Positions 1-6,985 of a stretch of DNA of 59,596 bases are shown here, one piece after another. The first letter of the stretch is position 1; each line of letters starts with the position of its first letter. Under the pieces are notes generated by a model. It saw only the letters and a list, made by a program, of their open reading frames with translations, was not told the origin of the DNA and ran no database searches. Source of the DNA: Streptomyces sp. MS191 (lineage in GTDB: Bacteria; Actinomycetota; Actinomycetes; Streptomycetales; Streptomycetaceae); NCBI RefSeq assembly GCF_008042125.1, contig NZ_RDBI01000035.1, positions 111,343 to 170,938 on the forward strand. Reading direction: 5' to 3'. The position numbers were made by a program, and so were the translations under genes.

Positions 1-381
1 GACCCACTGAGCCCGGGGCACCCGGGACACCCGCTCCGGCGGCACCGGTCGCCCCGTCCGCCCCACGTTCCTCTTGGGGCACGACCAGGGCGTGCGTCCC
101 GGACCGAGCCCGCTCCCCCGCGGCCCACGCGGGCGGAGCGGGCCGTCTGCTCTGTGTAGCCGTGATCGTCGCCCCCTGGACGCCCCGGCGGCGACACATC
201 GGCGTGACCTGGGTCTCCGTCGCCCCTCACAACCGCTCACGAGCTGCGCACATAACGCAACGTAATCGGACATCGCCAAGCCGGGCTTGGCCCAGCCCTC
301 ACGCGGCCTTTAACCTACGGTTTCGTAACCTACGAGTGCGTAAGTAATTCCGCTTCCCCTCCTCCGTCCCCAGGAGTCCCC
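1..381. other. Non-coding stretch upstream of desaturase
   Basis: No convincing gene is visible in these 381 bases on either strand; the short open frames have arginine/proline-rich translations typical of spurious frames in GC-rich DNA. The right-hand 70 bases become more AT-rich and hold repeated TAACCTACG elements (listed separately), so this end is probably the promoter and operator region of the desaturase gene. The left part may be the tail or promoter region of a gene outside the window. Confidence 0.6.
311..349 (+). promoter_or_regulatory. Repeated TAACCTACG elements, probable operator of the desaturase gene
   Basis: TAACCTACG occurs twice, at 311-319 and 326-334, 15 bp apart. An imperfect dyad GGTT-TCGT-AACC lies between the copies and a related GCGTAAGTAAT follows at 338-348. 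The cluster sits 35-70 bp before the start codon in an otherwise GC-rich region. The repeats resemble binding sites of TetR-type regulators of lipid genes; the identity of the regulator is inference. Confidence 0.45.
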
Positions 382-1356
382 GTGACGCTCACCTCTCCCC
401 ACCTCGGCAGCCCGACCGGGTGGACCGACGCCCGGTTGCTGTACGCGCTGGAAGAAGTGGTGGAGAAGGAACTCAACCGGCACCTCAAGGTCACCAAGGA
501 CTGGATGCCGCACGAGTACGTCCCGTGGTCGGACGCCCGGAACTTCCCCGGCTTCTTCGAGGACGGCGAGGCGTGGGACCCGTCCCAGTCCAAGGTCACC
601 GACATCGGCAAGATCGCCCTCGTGGTGAACCTGCTCACCGAGGACAACCTGCCCAGCTACCACCACGAGATCGCCTCGCTCTTCGGCCGCGACGGCGCCT
701 GGGGCACCTGGGTGCACCGCTGGACCGCGGAGGAGGGCCGCCACGGCATCGTCATGCGCGACTACCTGCTGGCCTCGCGCGCGGTCGACCCGGACAAGCT
801 GGAGCAGTTCCGGATGGCCCACATGAGCGAGGGCTTCGAGTCCGACAACCGGCACTCGATGCTGCACTCGATCGCGTACGTCTCCTTCCAGGAGCTCGCC
901 ACCCGGATCTCGCACCGCAACACCGGCCACCAGTCGGGCGACCCCGTCTGCGACCGGATGCTGGCGCGCATCGCGACCGACGAGAACCTGCACATGGTCT
1001 TCTACCGCAACCTGCTGAGCGCGGCCTTCGAGCTCGCCCCCGACCTGACCATGCAGGCCGTGCGGGACGTGGTCGTGAACTTCCGGATGCCCGGACACGG
1101 CATGCCCGGCTTCGAGCGGGCGGCGGCGCAGATGGCGATCGGCGAGATCTACAACATGCGCATCCACCACGACGACGTGCTGCAGCCGGTGCTCCGCTTC
1201 CTCAAGGTCCTGCAGATCGGCGGCCTCGGCCCGGAGGGCCTGAAGGCCCAGGAGGAGCTGGGCCTCTACATGACGGGCCTGGACGACGAGGCGAGCAAGT
1301 TCGACGCGAAGCTCGCGGCCCGCAAGGCCCGCATGGCGGCCCGCGCGGCGGGCTGA
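382..1356 (+). CDS. Acyl-ACP desaturase (diiron, soluble)
   Basis: This 324-residue protein is a type-2 fatty acid desaturase (FA_desaturase_2, ferritin-like diiron fold), which introduces a cis double bond into acyl-ACP in the cytosol using oxygen and reduced ferredoxin. The iron ligands are visible in order: E/D pair at EDNLPSYH (about 87-94), EEGRH (117-121), ELATRISH (171-178) and DENLH (200-204), giving the two ExxH motifs of the family. Length is normal. The GTG start at 382 is preceded by AGGAG at 372-376. The gene stands alone, convergent with the SDR gene that follows. In Streptomyces such enzymes help tune membrane unsaturation; the repeated TAACCTACG boxes upstream suggest control by a lipid-responsive repressor. 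Confidence 0.93.
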   Translation: MTLTSPHLGSPTGWTDARLLYALEEVVEKELNRHLKVTKDWMPHEYVPWSDARNFPGFFEDGEAWDPSQSKVTDIGKIALVVNLLTEDNLPSYHHEIASLFGRDGAWGTWVHRWTAEEGRHGIVMRDYLLASRAVDPDKLEQFRMAHMSEGFESDNRHSMLHSIAYVSFQELATRISHRNTGHQSGDPVCDRMLARIATDENLHMVFYRNLLSAAFELAPDLTMQAVRDVVVNFRMPGHGMPGFERAAAQMAIGEIYNMRIHHDDVLQPVLRFLKVLQIGGLGPEGLKAQEELGLYMTGLDDEASKFDAKLAARKARMAARAAG

Positions 1357-1373
1357 CCGCTCGGCCCACCGGA

Positions 1374-2705
1374 CTACCAGGCCGCCTCCTGGTAGTCCTT
1401 GAGGAACACGCCCGACGACGGCTCCCCCGCCTCGCCGCGCACGATCGGGTCGTAGACCCGGGCCGCGCCGTCGACGACGTCCAGCGGGGTGCGGGTCCCG
1501 ACGGCGGCGATCCGCGCCTTGCGGGGCGCCGGGTTCTCGTCGGTGATCCAGCCCGTGTCCACGCTGCACATGTGAACGCCCTGCGCGGCCAGTTCGGCCC
1601 CGCTGGTGCGGGTGAGCATGTTGAGGGCGGCCTTCGCCATGTTGGTGTGGGGGTGGCCGCCCGTCTTGTTCCGCACGGTGAAGCGGCCCTCCACGGCCGA
1701 CACGTTGACGATGTAGCGGCGCGGTCTCGGTGAGGCCAGGAGCAGCGGCAGCAGCCGGTCGCAGAGCAGCGTCGGCGCGAGGGCGTTGACCAGCTGGGCC
1801 TCCAGCACCTCGGCCGGGTCGAGCTCCCCGAGCCGTACGGACCACGAGTTGTGCGGCGAGGCGTCCGGCAGCAGCCCGGCCTCGTCCGGCTCCAGCCCGG
1901 CGAGCACGGGGACGCGGTCGGCCCGCTCGTACCCCGGCGCCGGGATCACCCCCGGCGGCAGCTCCCCGCGCTCCCCCGCCGCGAGCAGGGCGTACGCCTC
2001 CGGGGGCCGGCGTATCGTCTGGGCCGCGTTGTTGACGAGGATGTCCAGGGGCCGCCCCTCCGCGTTCAGCCGCTCGCACAGTCCGAGCACCTGACGGGGG
2101 TCGCGCAGGTCGATGGCGACGACGCTGAGCCGGTCCCGCCACCGCTCGCTGCCCTCGACCGCGTGGAAGCGGCGCAGGGTGTCGTGCGGGAAGCGGCTGG
2201 TGACGAGCAGCTCGGCCCCGTCGCGCAGCATCATCAGCGCCAGCTGGAACCCGATCTTCACCCGGCCGCCGGTGAGCAGCGCGCGGCGGCCGGTGAGGTC
2301 CGTGCTCAGGGCGCGCCGGGCCGTGTTGTCGACGGCGCAGGGCGGGCAGAGACGGTGGTAGAAGGCGTCGGCCCGTCGATAGGACGACTTGCAGACATAG
2401 CAGTGCCGCGTCCGGACGTAGTTCCCCGGGGAGCCGGCTCCGGTGGCCGCCAGCGGCGCGTCCTCACGCCGTTCGAGCGCTCCGGTCATGGTGCGCGCGT
2501 CGAGCGCGGCGTCGGCGGCGGCCCGCTCGGCACGCCGGGCCTTGCGGCGCTTGTTGCGGCTCTCGCGGCTGAAGGTCGCGGCGATCTCCTCGCCGCGCAT
2601 CCGGGCGGGATCTCCCAGCGGCAGGCTCCGCAGCCTGTCGATCGTGCGGCCGAAGGCGGCCAGCTCCTCGTCCGTGACGCGCGTGTGGTGGGGCTCCATG
2701 GACAC
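1374..2705 (-). CDS. SDR-family oxidoreductase with N-terminal zinc-ribbon-like segment
   Basis: This 443-residue protein has a charged helical N-terminus (1-75), a four-cysteine cluster CxxC-x14-CxxC at about 102-123 that could bind zinc, then a short-chain dehydrogenase domain from about 137. The Rossmann nucleotide loop is GGRVKIG (146-152), and NNAAQTI and NVSAVEGRF follow as in SDRs. The usual catalytic YxxxK reads HTNMAK, with Thr at the Tyr position; I recall this PHTNMAK pattern as conserved in one SDR subfamily, so it is not simply decay. Substrate is unknown. The start is either GTG 2705 or the in-frame ATG at 2699; no strong ribosome site separates them. The gene is divergent from the WXG-like unit. 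Confidence 0.85.
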   Translation of the reverse strand: MSMEPHHTRVTDEELAAFGRTIDRLRSLPLGDPARMRGEEIAATFSRESRNKRRKARRAERAAADAALDARTMTGALERREDAPLAATGAGSPGNYVRTRHCYVCKSSYRRADAFYHRLCPPCAVDNTARRALSTDLTGRRALLTGGRVKIGFQLALMMLRDGAELLVTSRFPHDTLRRFHAVEGSERWRDRLSVVAIDLRDPRQVLGLCERLNAEGRPLDILVNNAAQTIRRPPEAYALLAAGERGELPPGVIPAPGYERADRVPVLAGLEPDEAGLLPDASPHNSWSVRLGELDPAEVLEAQLVNALAPTLLCDRLLPLLLASPRPRRYIVNVSAVEGRFTVRNKTGGHPHTNMAKAALNMLTRTSGAELAAQGVHMCSVDTGWITDENPAPRKARIAAVGTRTPLDVVDGAARVYDPIVRGEAGEPSSGVFLKDYQEAAW

Positions 2706-2810
2706 TCATCGTAGTGAGGTGGGCACGTCGTCAGCATCCGGTTATCGCCTCACCCGCCGGTGTGACCAGCATTTCTCCGCCGCGCCGATGATCTGCCAGG
2801 GTGGTCGCCC

Positions 2811-3110
2811 ATGGATCGTGATCTTCAGGTGGACGCCGATCAGTTGGGCCGTTTCTCGCATGCCCTCGACTCCTCGCTGACGTCGCTCGCCGCGGCGAGA
2901 CGGGCCCTGGAGCACGCCCGGGCCGACCAGTTGGGGACGAAGGAGCTCGACGAGGCGTGCGACGGCTTCCAGCAGCGCTGGAAGTACGGGGCGGAGCAGC
3001 TGGGTGCCCGGATCGGCGAGGTGCGCACGGGAGTGCGTCTCAGCCACGCCGGCTACACCGAGCTGAACCGCGCGATCGAGGCGGCCTTCCGGGCGGTGGA
3101 GCGTGGCTGA
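2811..3110 (+). CDS. WXG100-like small helical protein
   Basis: This 99-residue, almost entirely helical protein resembles actinobacterial WXG100/ESX-like proteins: short length, no signal peptide, two helices separated around residues 47-60, and a central tryptophan in WKYG (57-60) standing in for the WXG turn. Such proteins are substrates or partners of type VII secretion. It overlaps the next gene by 8 bp (GTG of the next gene at 3103, stop at 3108-3110), indicating translational coupling. No secretion ATPase (EccC) or membrane component is in the window, so export would depend on machinery elsewhere. Family assignment rests on size, helix pattern, position and the Trp motif rather than strong identity. 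Confidence 0.65.
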   Translation: MDRDLQVDADQLGRFSHALDSSLTSLAAARRALEHARADQLGTKELDEACDGFQQRWKYGAEQLGARIGEVRTGVRLSHAGYTELNRAIEAAFRAVERG

Positions 3111-4305
3111 CCGGGACTTCCCGCACCTCGGCTGGGACCCGGCGCCGGGCAGCCCGCCGGAGATCGCCGCCCTGCGGGCGAAGCTGTCGGCGTCGGCCGG
3201 GTCGCTCGGCACCGCGCACCGCCTGGTGGACCGGCTGCTGTCGGAGAGCGCGGGGTGGCGGGGCGAGGCGGCGGACGCGTTCCGCGACGCCCTCGCCGGC
3301 GACCTGCCCCGCCATCTGGGGAACGCCCACCGGTCGTTGACGAAGGCGGCCGGCCGCCTGGGTGCCTGGCACGACGCGCTGGTGGGCTACCAGTCGACCG
3401 CCCGCTCCTACGAGACCCGGGCCGGCCTCGACGCGGAAGCGGTCCGCAGGTCCGAGGCGGCCTGGCGGACGGCCTCCGCCCCGGGCGCGGACACCCCCGA
3501 GCCGGAGCTGAGGCGCGCCTCGGCGGACCTGACCAAGGCGCGGCAGGCGCTGGACCACGTCCGCCGCAAGGCCCGTGAGCTGGAGGAGACCCACCGGACG
3601 CAGGCCGGCGCCATCGCGAAGTCCCTGAACGAGGCGACGGACAAGCTGGCCCCCAGGGAGCCCGGCTGGCTGGACAAGGGCCTGGACTGGCTCGACGAGA
3701 ACCTGGGCGACACGCTCAGCCTCACCTCGGCGCTGCTCGGCCTGGTCGCGGTCTTCGCGACCGGAGGGCTCGTCGTCCCGCTGCTGTTCGCCGCTGCCGG
3801 GCTCAGCCTCGCCGCGCTGGCACTGCACGCGGGGGACCCGAAGATCCGTACCGCGCTGAAGGGCGGCTTCACCGAAGGCCGCTTCGACAGCCGGTTCTTC
3901 AGCGCCACGGCGACGCTCGCCGGCGACGCGGTGGGCGCGGTGCCGGGCCTCGGTGCGGTGGCCCAGGGCGCCAAGGGCGCCCGGGCGGCGACCGGGTTCG
4001 GCGAGGGGGTCCGCACCTTCGGCCGGTCCTCCACCACCGCCCTGCGGGAGTTCGACGCCGCGCCCAGACCGGTGACGGAGTGGGCCGTACGGCGCGTGGG
4101 CCCGGGAGCCCGGACGCCGGTCAACGCCGCCTTCGCGGGCACCGGGACGCTGACGGCCGCGAGCGGTGTGGCGGCGCCCGACGACGACCGCCTCGCGCGC
4201 GACGGGGCCACCGGTGTCGACGCGGCGCGGCTCGGGAGTTCCGAGATCCCCGCCTACTGGACGCACGCCCGCGACATGGGCCGCGCCGCCGGGACCGTCC
4301 GTTGA
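3103..4305 (+). CDS. WXG-domain protein with hydrophobic core, putative type VII-exported protein
   Basis: This 400-residue protein begins with a helical WXG-like domain (1-105) containing the turn WRG at 52-54 in SAGWRGEAADAF. A long helical/coiled-coil stretch (110-180) follows, then a strongly hydrophobic segment (about 205-241). The next region (265-295) has AGDAVGAVPGLGAVAQG, which resembles the glycine/alanine pre-toxin linker seen in LXG/WXG polymorphic proteins. The last 100 residues show no recognisable toxin domain. The architecture suggests a large type VII substrate or membrane-associated partner of the small protein just upstream. Start GTG 3103 overlaps the previous gene; the next gene begins 12 bases downstream, so the three probably form one transcript. 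Confidence 0.65.
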   Translation: MADRDFPHLGWDPAPGSPPEIAALRAKLSASAGSLGTAHRLVDRLLSESAGWRGEAADAFRDALAGDLPRHLGNAHRSLTKAAGRLGAWHDALVGYQSTARSYETRAGLDAEAVRRSEAAWRTASAPGADTPEPELRRASADLTKARQALDHVRRKARELEETHRTQAGAIAKSLNEATDKLAPREPGWLDKGLDWLDENLGDTLSLTSALLGLVAVFATGGLVVPLLFAAAGLSLAALALHAGDPKIRTALKGGFTEGRFDSRFFSATATLAGDAVGAVPGLGAVAQGAKGARAATGFGEGVRTFGRSSTTALREFDAAPRPVTEWAVRRVGPGARTPVNAAFAGTGTLTAASGVAAPDDDRLARDGATGVDAARLGSSEIPAYWTHARDMGRAAGTVR

Positions 4306-4316
4306 GGAGGACCGCC

Positions 4317-5012
4317 GTGCGGGACCCGGACGCCGTCTGGTTCCGGCTGCCGCCCGGCTACGTCGACCTCGACCTCGACGCACTGGAGCCGCTCCGGGAC
4401 GGGCTGCTCGCCGACTGGGCGACGCTGTGCGCCGACCCGGACCGTGCGGCCCGCGCGGCACGGGAGTCCCGGGCGCTCTTCGGCGTGCTGGAGCAGTTGC
4501 GCGATCGGGGCGTCCTGCACACGGCGATCGGGCTCCACGCGGGCGACGGGACGCGGGAGGGCGGGGCGCCGGGCCGGGAGGCGCGGGACGAGGCGCGGGT
4601 ATCGGTGTTCTCGCTGTCCGAGGTCGAGACGGGCGCGCCGAGCTCCGCAGCGGCGGCCGCCCGGTGCGCGCTGGATCTGGCCACGGCGGGCCTCGGCGAC
4701 GTGTGGGAGTCCGGACTGGTCGACCTGCCGTGCGGCACTCCCGCCGCGCTCGTGACCTCGCTGCTGCCGGGGCGGCCCGACGGCGTGGACGGTCCCGTGC
4801 CACGGGCGTTCCAGGCACGTCTCGCGATCGCCCGGCCGCGCGGCTCGCGCGTCGTCGTCGCCGACCTCACCACCGCGCACCCCGCCGAGGCGGCGGCGTA
4901 CACGGACATCCTGCTGGCCGTCGGCGGTACGGTCCGCTTCACCGAACCGGAGGGCCCGGCCGAGCCGGACACCGCGCCGGCCCGCAGCCGGCTGCTCGAC
5001 GTCCTGCTGTGA
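4317..5012 (+). CDS. Uncharacterised cytosolic protein of the WXG operon
   Basis: I do not recognise this 231-residue protein. It has no signal peptide or membrane helix. The N-terminus starts RDPDAVWFRLPPGYVDLDLD, an alpha/beta middle follows, and the C-terminal third (ARLAIARPRGSRVVVADLTT, then a helix and TVRFTEPE) alternates strands and helices in a way reminiscent of Mog1/PsbP-like proteins found beside ESX substrates. The start is set by GAGGAGG at 4304-4310, seven bases before GTG 4317; frames further upstream overlap the previous gene. Its place as third gene of the WXG unit makes a chaperone, adaptor or immunity role possible, but this is inference from context only. Confidence 0.6.
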   Translation: MRDPDAVWFRLPPGYVDLDLDALEPLRDGLLADWATLCADPDRAARAARESRALFGVLEQLRDRGVLHTAIGLHAGDGTREGGAPGREARDEARVSVFSLSEVETGAPSSAAAAARCALDLATAGLGDVWESGLVDLPCGTPAALVTSLLPGRPDGVDGPVPRAFQARLAIARPRGSRVVVADLTTAHPAEAAAYTDILLAVGGTVRFTEPEGPAEPDTAPARSRLLDVLL

Positions 5013-5033
5013 CGGGAGCCCGTGCCGTCCCCG

Positions 5034-5054
5034 CGCCCCGGCGGTGCCGGGGCG
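5034..5054. terminator. Hairpin between convergent genes
   Basis: A perfect 9-bp stem CGCCCCGGC / GCCGGGGCG with a 3-base loop lies between the stop of the WXG operon and the stop of the convergent whiB-like gene. There is no T-run, as is usual for Streptomyces hairpin terminators. It could serve both directions. Confidence 0.5.
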
Positions 5055-5081
5055 GCCACGGGTGGGCCTCGTGAGGGTCGT

Positions 5082-5339
5082 TCAGCCCTGTCGGCGCTTC
5101 AGGCGGAACCGTTCCTTCTCCGAGAGTCCGCCCCAGACCCCGAAGCGCTCGTCGTGTGTCAGCGCGTACTCCAGGCACGCCACGCGCCCCTCGCAGGCGC
5201 CGCAGAGCTGCTTCGCCTCGCGGGTGGAGGAACCGGGCGCCGGGAAGAAGAACTCCGGGCCGGCCTGGGCGCACAGGGCGTTCTCCTGCCAGGACATGTC
5301 GGGCTCCGGTGCGGTCAGTACGGTCGTGTCGGTCTGCAT
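5082..5339 (-). CDS. WhiB-family Fe-S transcriptional regulator
   Basis: WhiB-like proteins bind a [4Fe-4S] cluster and usually act with the principal sigma factor to control development, redox response or drug resistance. From ATG 5339 the protein has 85 residues, the usual family length. The four cluster cysteines are visible in ALCAQ, then QLCGAC (CxxC) and VACLEY, followed by the GVWGG turn and a basic C-terminal tail (SEKERFRLKRR). An in-frame ATG at 5375 would add 12 residues, but the extension is not typical, so I prefer 5339. The N-terminal WQENALCAQ resembles WhiB/WblA-like paralogues; I cannot assign which one. The gene is monocistronic and convergent with the WXG operon. Confidence 0.92.
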   Translation of the reverse strand: MQTDTTVLTAPEPDMSWQENALCAQAGPEFFFPAPGSSTREAKQLCGACEGRVACLEYALTHDERFGVWGGLSEKERFRLKRRQG

Positions 5340-5513
5340 GGCGTACACGCTGCCCGAGGGTCGTAAACGAGCCATCAACGTTCGATCAATGCGGCGCGCC
5401 GTAAGGGTTTGCCACGGCCTGGCGCGTCGGCGATGATCGGCACATGACGACCAGAAAGGCCCATGCGCCGTAGGCGCCCCGCTCGCCTCTCCTCCGTTCG
5501 CGGCCCCCGGGGC

Positions 5514-5622
5514 TCAGCCGCCGATGTCGAACACCGCCCACTCGGTGGACGGTTCCTCCAGGACGTAGGCCCTGCCGCCGCGGCAGACGATCCGGCGGCG
5601 GCCGAGGGAGCCGCCGTCGGGC
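5514..5622 (-). pseudogene. Possible 3' remnant of an unknown gene
   Basis: On the minus strand a frame ending in TGA at 5514-5516 reads DGGSLGRRRIVCRGGRAYVL followed by an acidic tail that ends VFDIGG. This has the composition of a genuine protein C-terminus. Upstream (right of 5622) the sequence changes abruptly to a copy of the hydrolase gene, so no start codon or N-terminus belongs to it. I read it as the surviving end of a gene cut by the rearrangement, or by a false join in the assembly. The protein family is not recognised. Confidence 0.35.
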
Positions 5623-5762
5623 GGACACGGCGCCTCGGAGGGGCGCGCCACGAACATCCGCGAGTACCGCGAGATCATCCGTCATCTGCACGGGACACGG
5701 CGCCTCGGAGGGGCGCGCCACGAACATCCGCGAGTACCGCGAGATCATCCGTCATCTGCACG
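5623..5762. repeat. 70-bp perfect tandem duplication
   Basis: Bases 5623-5692 and 5693-5762 are identical, 70 bp each, head to tail with no spacer. Both copies are themselves hydrolase-gene sequence in reverse orientation, encoding the residues after the GHGASEG motif. The unit is not a multiple of three and lies outside any intact gene. Confidence 0.95.
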
Positions 5763-5819
5763 CCGAGCACGGTGACTTCGAGGCCGTGATCGCCCACTCC
5801 TTCGGAGTGCTCGCCGCCC
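5691..5819. repeat. 129-bp inverted copy of part of the alpha/beta hydrolase gene
   Basis: 5691-5819 on the plus strand equals the reverse complement of 6377-6505 inside the intact hydrolase gene, with no mismatch seen over 129 bp; the match stops sharply at both ends (5690 and 5820). The inverted arms are 557 bp apart. Absence of any divergence indicates a very recent event or an assembly artefact. Confidence 0.95.
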
Positions 5820-5945
5820 CGGCGGCGCACACCCCCCGCGGAGGGCCGTCGGGGCGCCTTCCAGGAGCGCGCCCGGGCCAGTTTTCCGGACACGTCTCCG
5901 GGCCTTGCCCGGCACCTGTTCCGGCGTCATCGGGGGGCGCGCGGC

Positions 5946-6827
5946 TCATCCCGCGGCCGGCACCCCGCTCGGGCTGAGCGCGGGCGCCGTCACGAAGCGC
6001 ACGGCCTCCGCGACGACCTCCGGGTCGGCGAGGATCCGGCGGTGACCGAGCCCCTCGGTGACCACCAGGCGGGCCCCGGTGCCGTGGGCGCGGGCGAGCG
6101 CCCGGGACTGGGCCGGCGGCACCATGTCGTCCTGCGCGTCATGGAACAGCAGGACGGGCGCGGCGAGTTCCTCGGGCGCGTGGGTGGCGCTCAGCCGCCG
6201 CCAGATGTCGGGCTCGTCGGGGAAGAGCGTCGTCTCCACGTGACCGCGCATCCCGTCGATGACCCGCTCGTCCAGACCGAGACCGGTCCGGAACCCCTCG
6301 ACGAGCCAGTCGAAGCGGCCGACACCGCCGAGGCCGACGAACCGCTCGGTCCGTACCCCGTCGCGGAGCGCGAAGAGGGCGGCGAGCACTCCGAAGGAGT
6401 GGGCGATCACGGCCTCGAAGTCACCGTGCTCGGCGTGCAGATGACGGATGATCTCGCGGTACTCGCGGATGTTCGTGGCGCGCCCCTCCGAGGCGCCGTG
6501 TCCCGGGCCGTCGAACAGGACGGGGCTGTAGCCCTGTTCACGCAGGGCCCGGACGAAGGCGGCGAAGCGCGATCCGCGCGACGACCAGCCGTGGACCAGC
6601 AGGACGGGGCGGGAGCCGTCGCCCCAGGCGTAGGTGACGACCCCCTTGCCCCGCACCTCCAGCCGGCCCGGGCGCGCCTCGGCGAGCAACCGCTCCTCCT
6701 CCGGCCGCAGCCTTGCCCGGCCCTGCGGGCGGACGAAGAGGTGGAAGGCGGCACGTCCGGCGAGTCCGGGGGCCAGGCGGGCGGCGGCGTTCAGCGAGGT
6801 GCGCAGGAGTGGAACCAGGGGATGCAT
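5946..6827 (-). CDS. Alpha/beta hydrolase
   Basis: This 293-residue alpha/beta-hydrolase-fold protein has the oxyanion region LLVHGWSSRGS, the DGPGHGASEG segment, the nucleophile elbow AHSFGV (Ser in G/H-x-S-x-G-like context), the acid in LLFHDAQDDMVP, and a late GHRRIL histidine. The amphipathic N-terminus (MHPLVPLLRTSLNAAARLAP) may associate with the membrane. It is probably an esterase, lipase or thioesterase-like enzyme; substrate unknown. GAGGAG lies seven bases before ATG 6827. A CACGA-N4-TCGTG dyad upstream suggests TetR-type repression. The gene is intact, although an inverted partial copy sits just beyond its 3' end. Confidence 0.88.
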   Translation of the reverse strand: MHPLVPLLRTSLNAAARLAPGLAGRAAFHLFVRPQGRARLRPEEERLLAEARPGRLEVRGKGVVTYAWGDGSRPVLLVHGWSSRGSRFAAFVRALREQGYSPVLFDGPGHGASEGRATNIREYREIIRHLHAEHGDFEAVIAHSFGVLAALFALRDGVRTERFVGLGGVGRFDWLVEGFRTGLGLDERVIDGMRGHVETTLFPDEPDIWRRLSATHAPEELAAPVLLFHDAQDDMVPPAQSRALARAHGTGARLVVTEGLGHRRILADPEVVAEAVRFVTAPALSPSGVPAAG

Positions 6828-6869
6828 GCCGGATCTCCTCGGTCGGCCGGAGCGATGAGAAAATGCTAG

Positions 6870-6883
6870 CACGATCGTTCGTG
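6870..6883 (-). promoter_or_regulatory. TetR-type operator dyad upstream of hydrolase
   Basis: CACGATCGTTCGTG is a dyad with 5-bp arms CACGA/TCGTG around a 4-base centre. On the hydrolase strand it is followed directly by TAGCAT, a possible -10, so a bound repressor would block the promoter. Operators of this form are typical of TetR-family repressors that control neighbouring hydrolases, but no TetR gene is present here. Confidence 0.5.
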
Positions 6884-6985
6884 TTGTTTTAGTGCCGCAG
6901 CGGCACCCCCGGCATCGACCCCCCGGCCGGCGGGCAGGACGAACCCGACCGGGGCGGGGCTCGCCGCCGGTCGCCCGCTTCGCCG

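Larger units (their letters stand above)
5379..5945. other. Gene-poor, rearranged stretch between whiB-like gene and hydrolase
   Basis: The left part (5379-5510) is probably the upstream region of the whiB-like gene; a 9-codon frame (ATG 5444, TAG 5471) is present with nothing to support it. 5514-5622 may hold the 3' end of a lost minus-strand gene. 5623-5819 consists of duplicated hydrolase sequence in inverted orientation, including a 70-bp tandem duplication. 5820-5945 has no recognisable content. The mixture looks like a rearrangement scar or an assembly error rather than a normal intergenic region. Confidence 0.6.

Noticed and set aside
310..2142. Long open frame on the minus strand across the desaturase and SDR genes
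   Set aside because: Its translation is dominated by Arg, Ala, Gly and Pro with no family features; it is a shadow of two well-supported genes in GC-rich DNA. Many similar long antisense frames (for example 3040-4818, 9365-11617, 26754-29204, 29011-32118, 34535-37690) were dropped for the same reason.
2811..5012. Complete type VII secretion locus
   Set aside because: No EccC ATPase, EccB/EccD membrane protein or MycP protease is present; only substrate-like and unknown proteins are seen.
5623..5819. CRISPR-like or insertion-sequence interpretation of the repeats near 5.6-5.8 kb
   Set aside because: Only two tandem copies without spacers, and the unit is a piece of the adjacent hydrolase gene; there is no transposase and no terminal repeats or target-site duplication.
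5820..5930. Possible small minus-strand gene starting MTPEQVPGKARRR
   Set aside because: The frame is short, Arg/Gly/Pro-rich, runs into the inverted hydrolase copy and does not join in frame with the 3' remnant at 5514-5622 when the duplicated block is removed.
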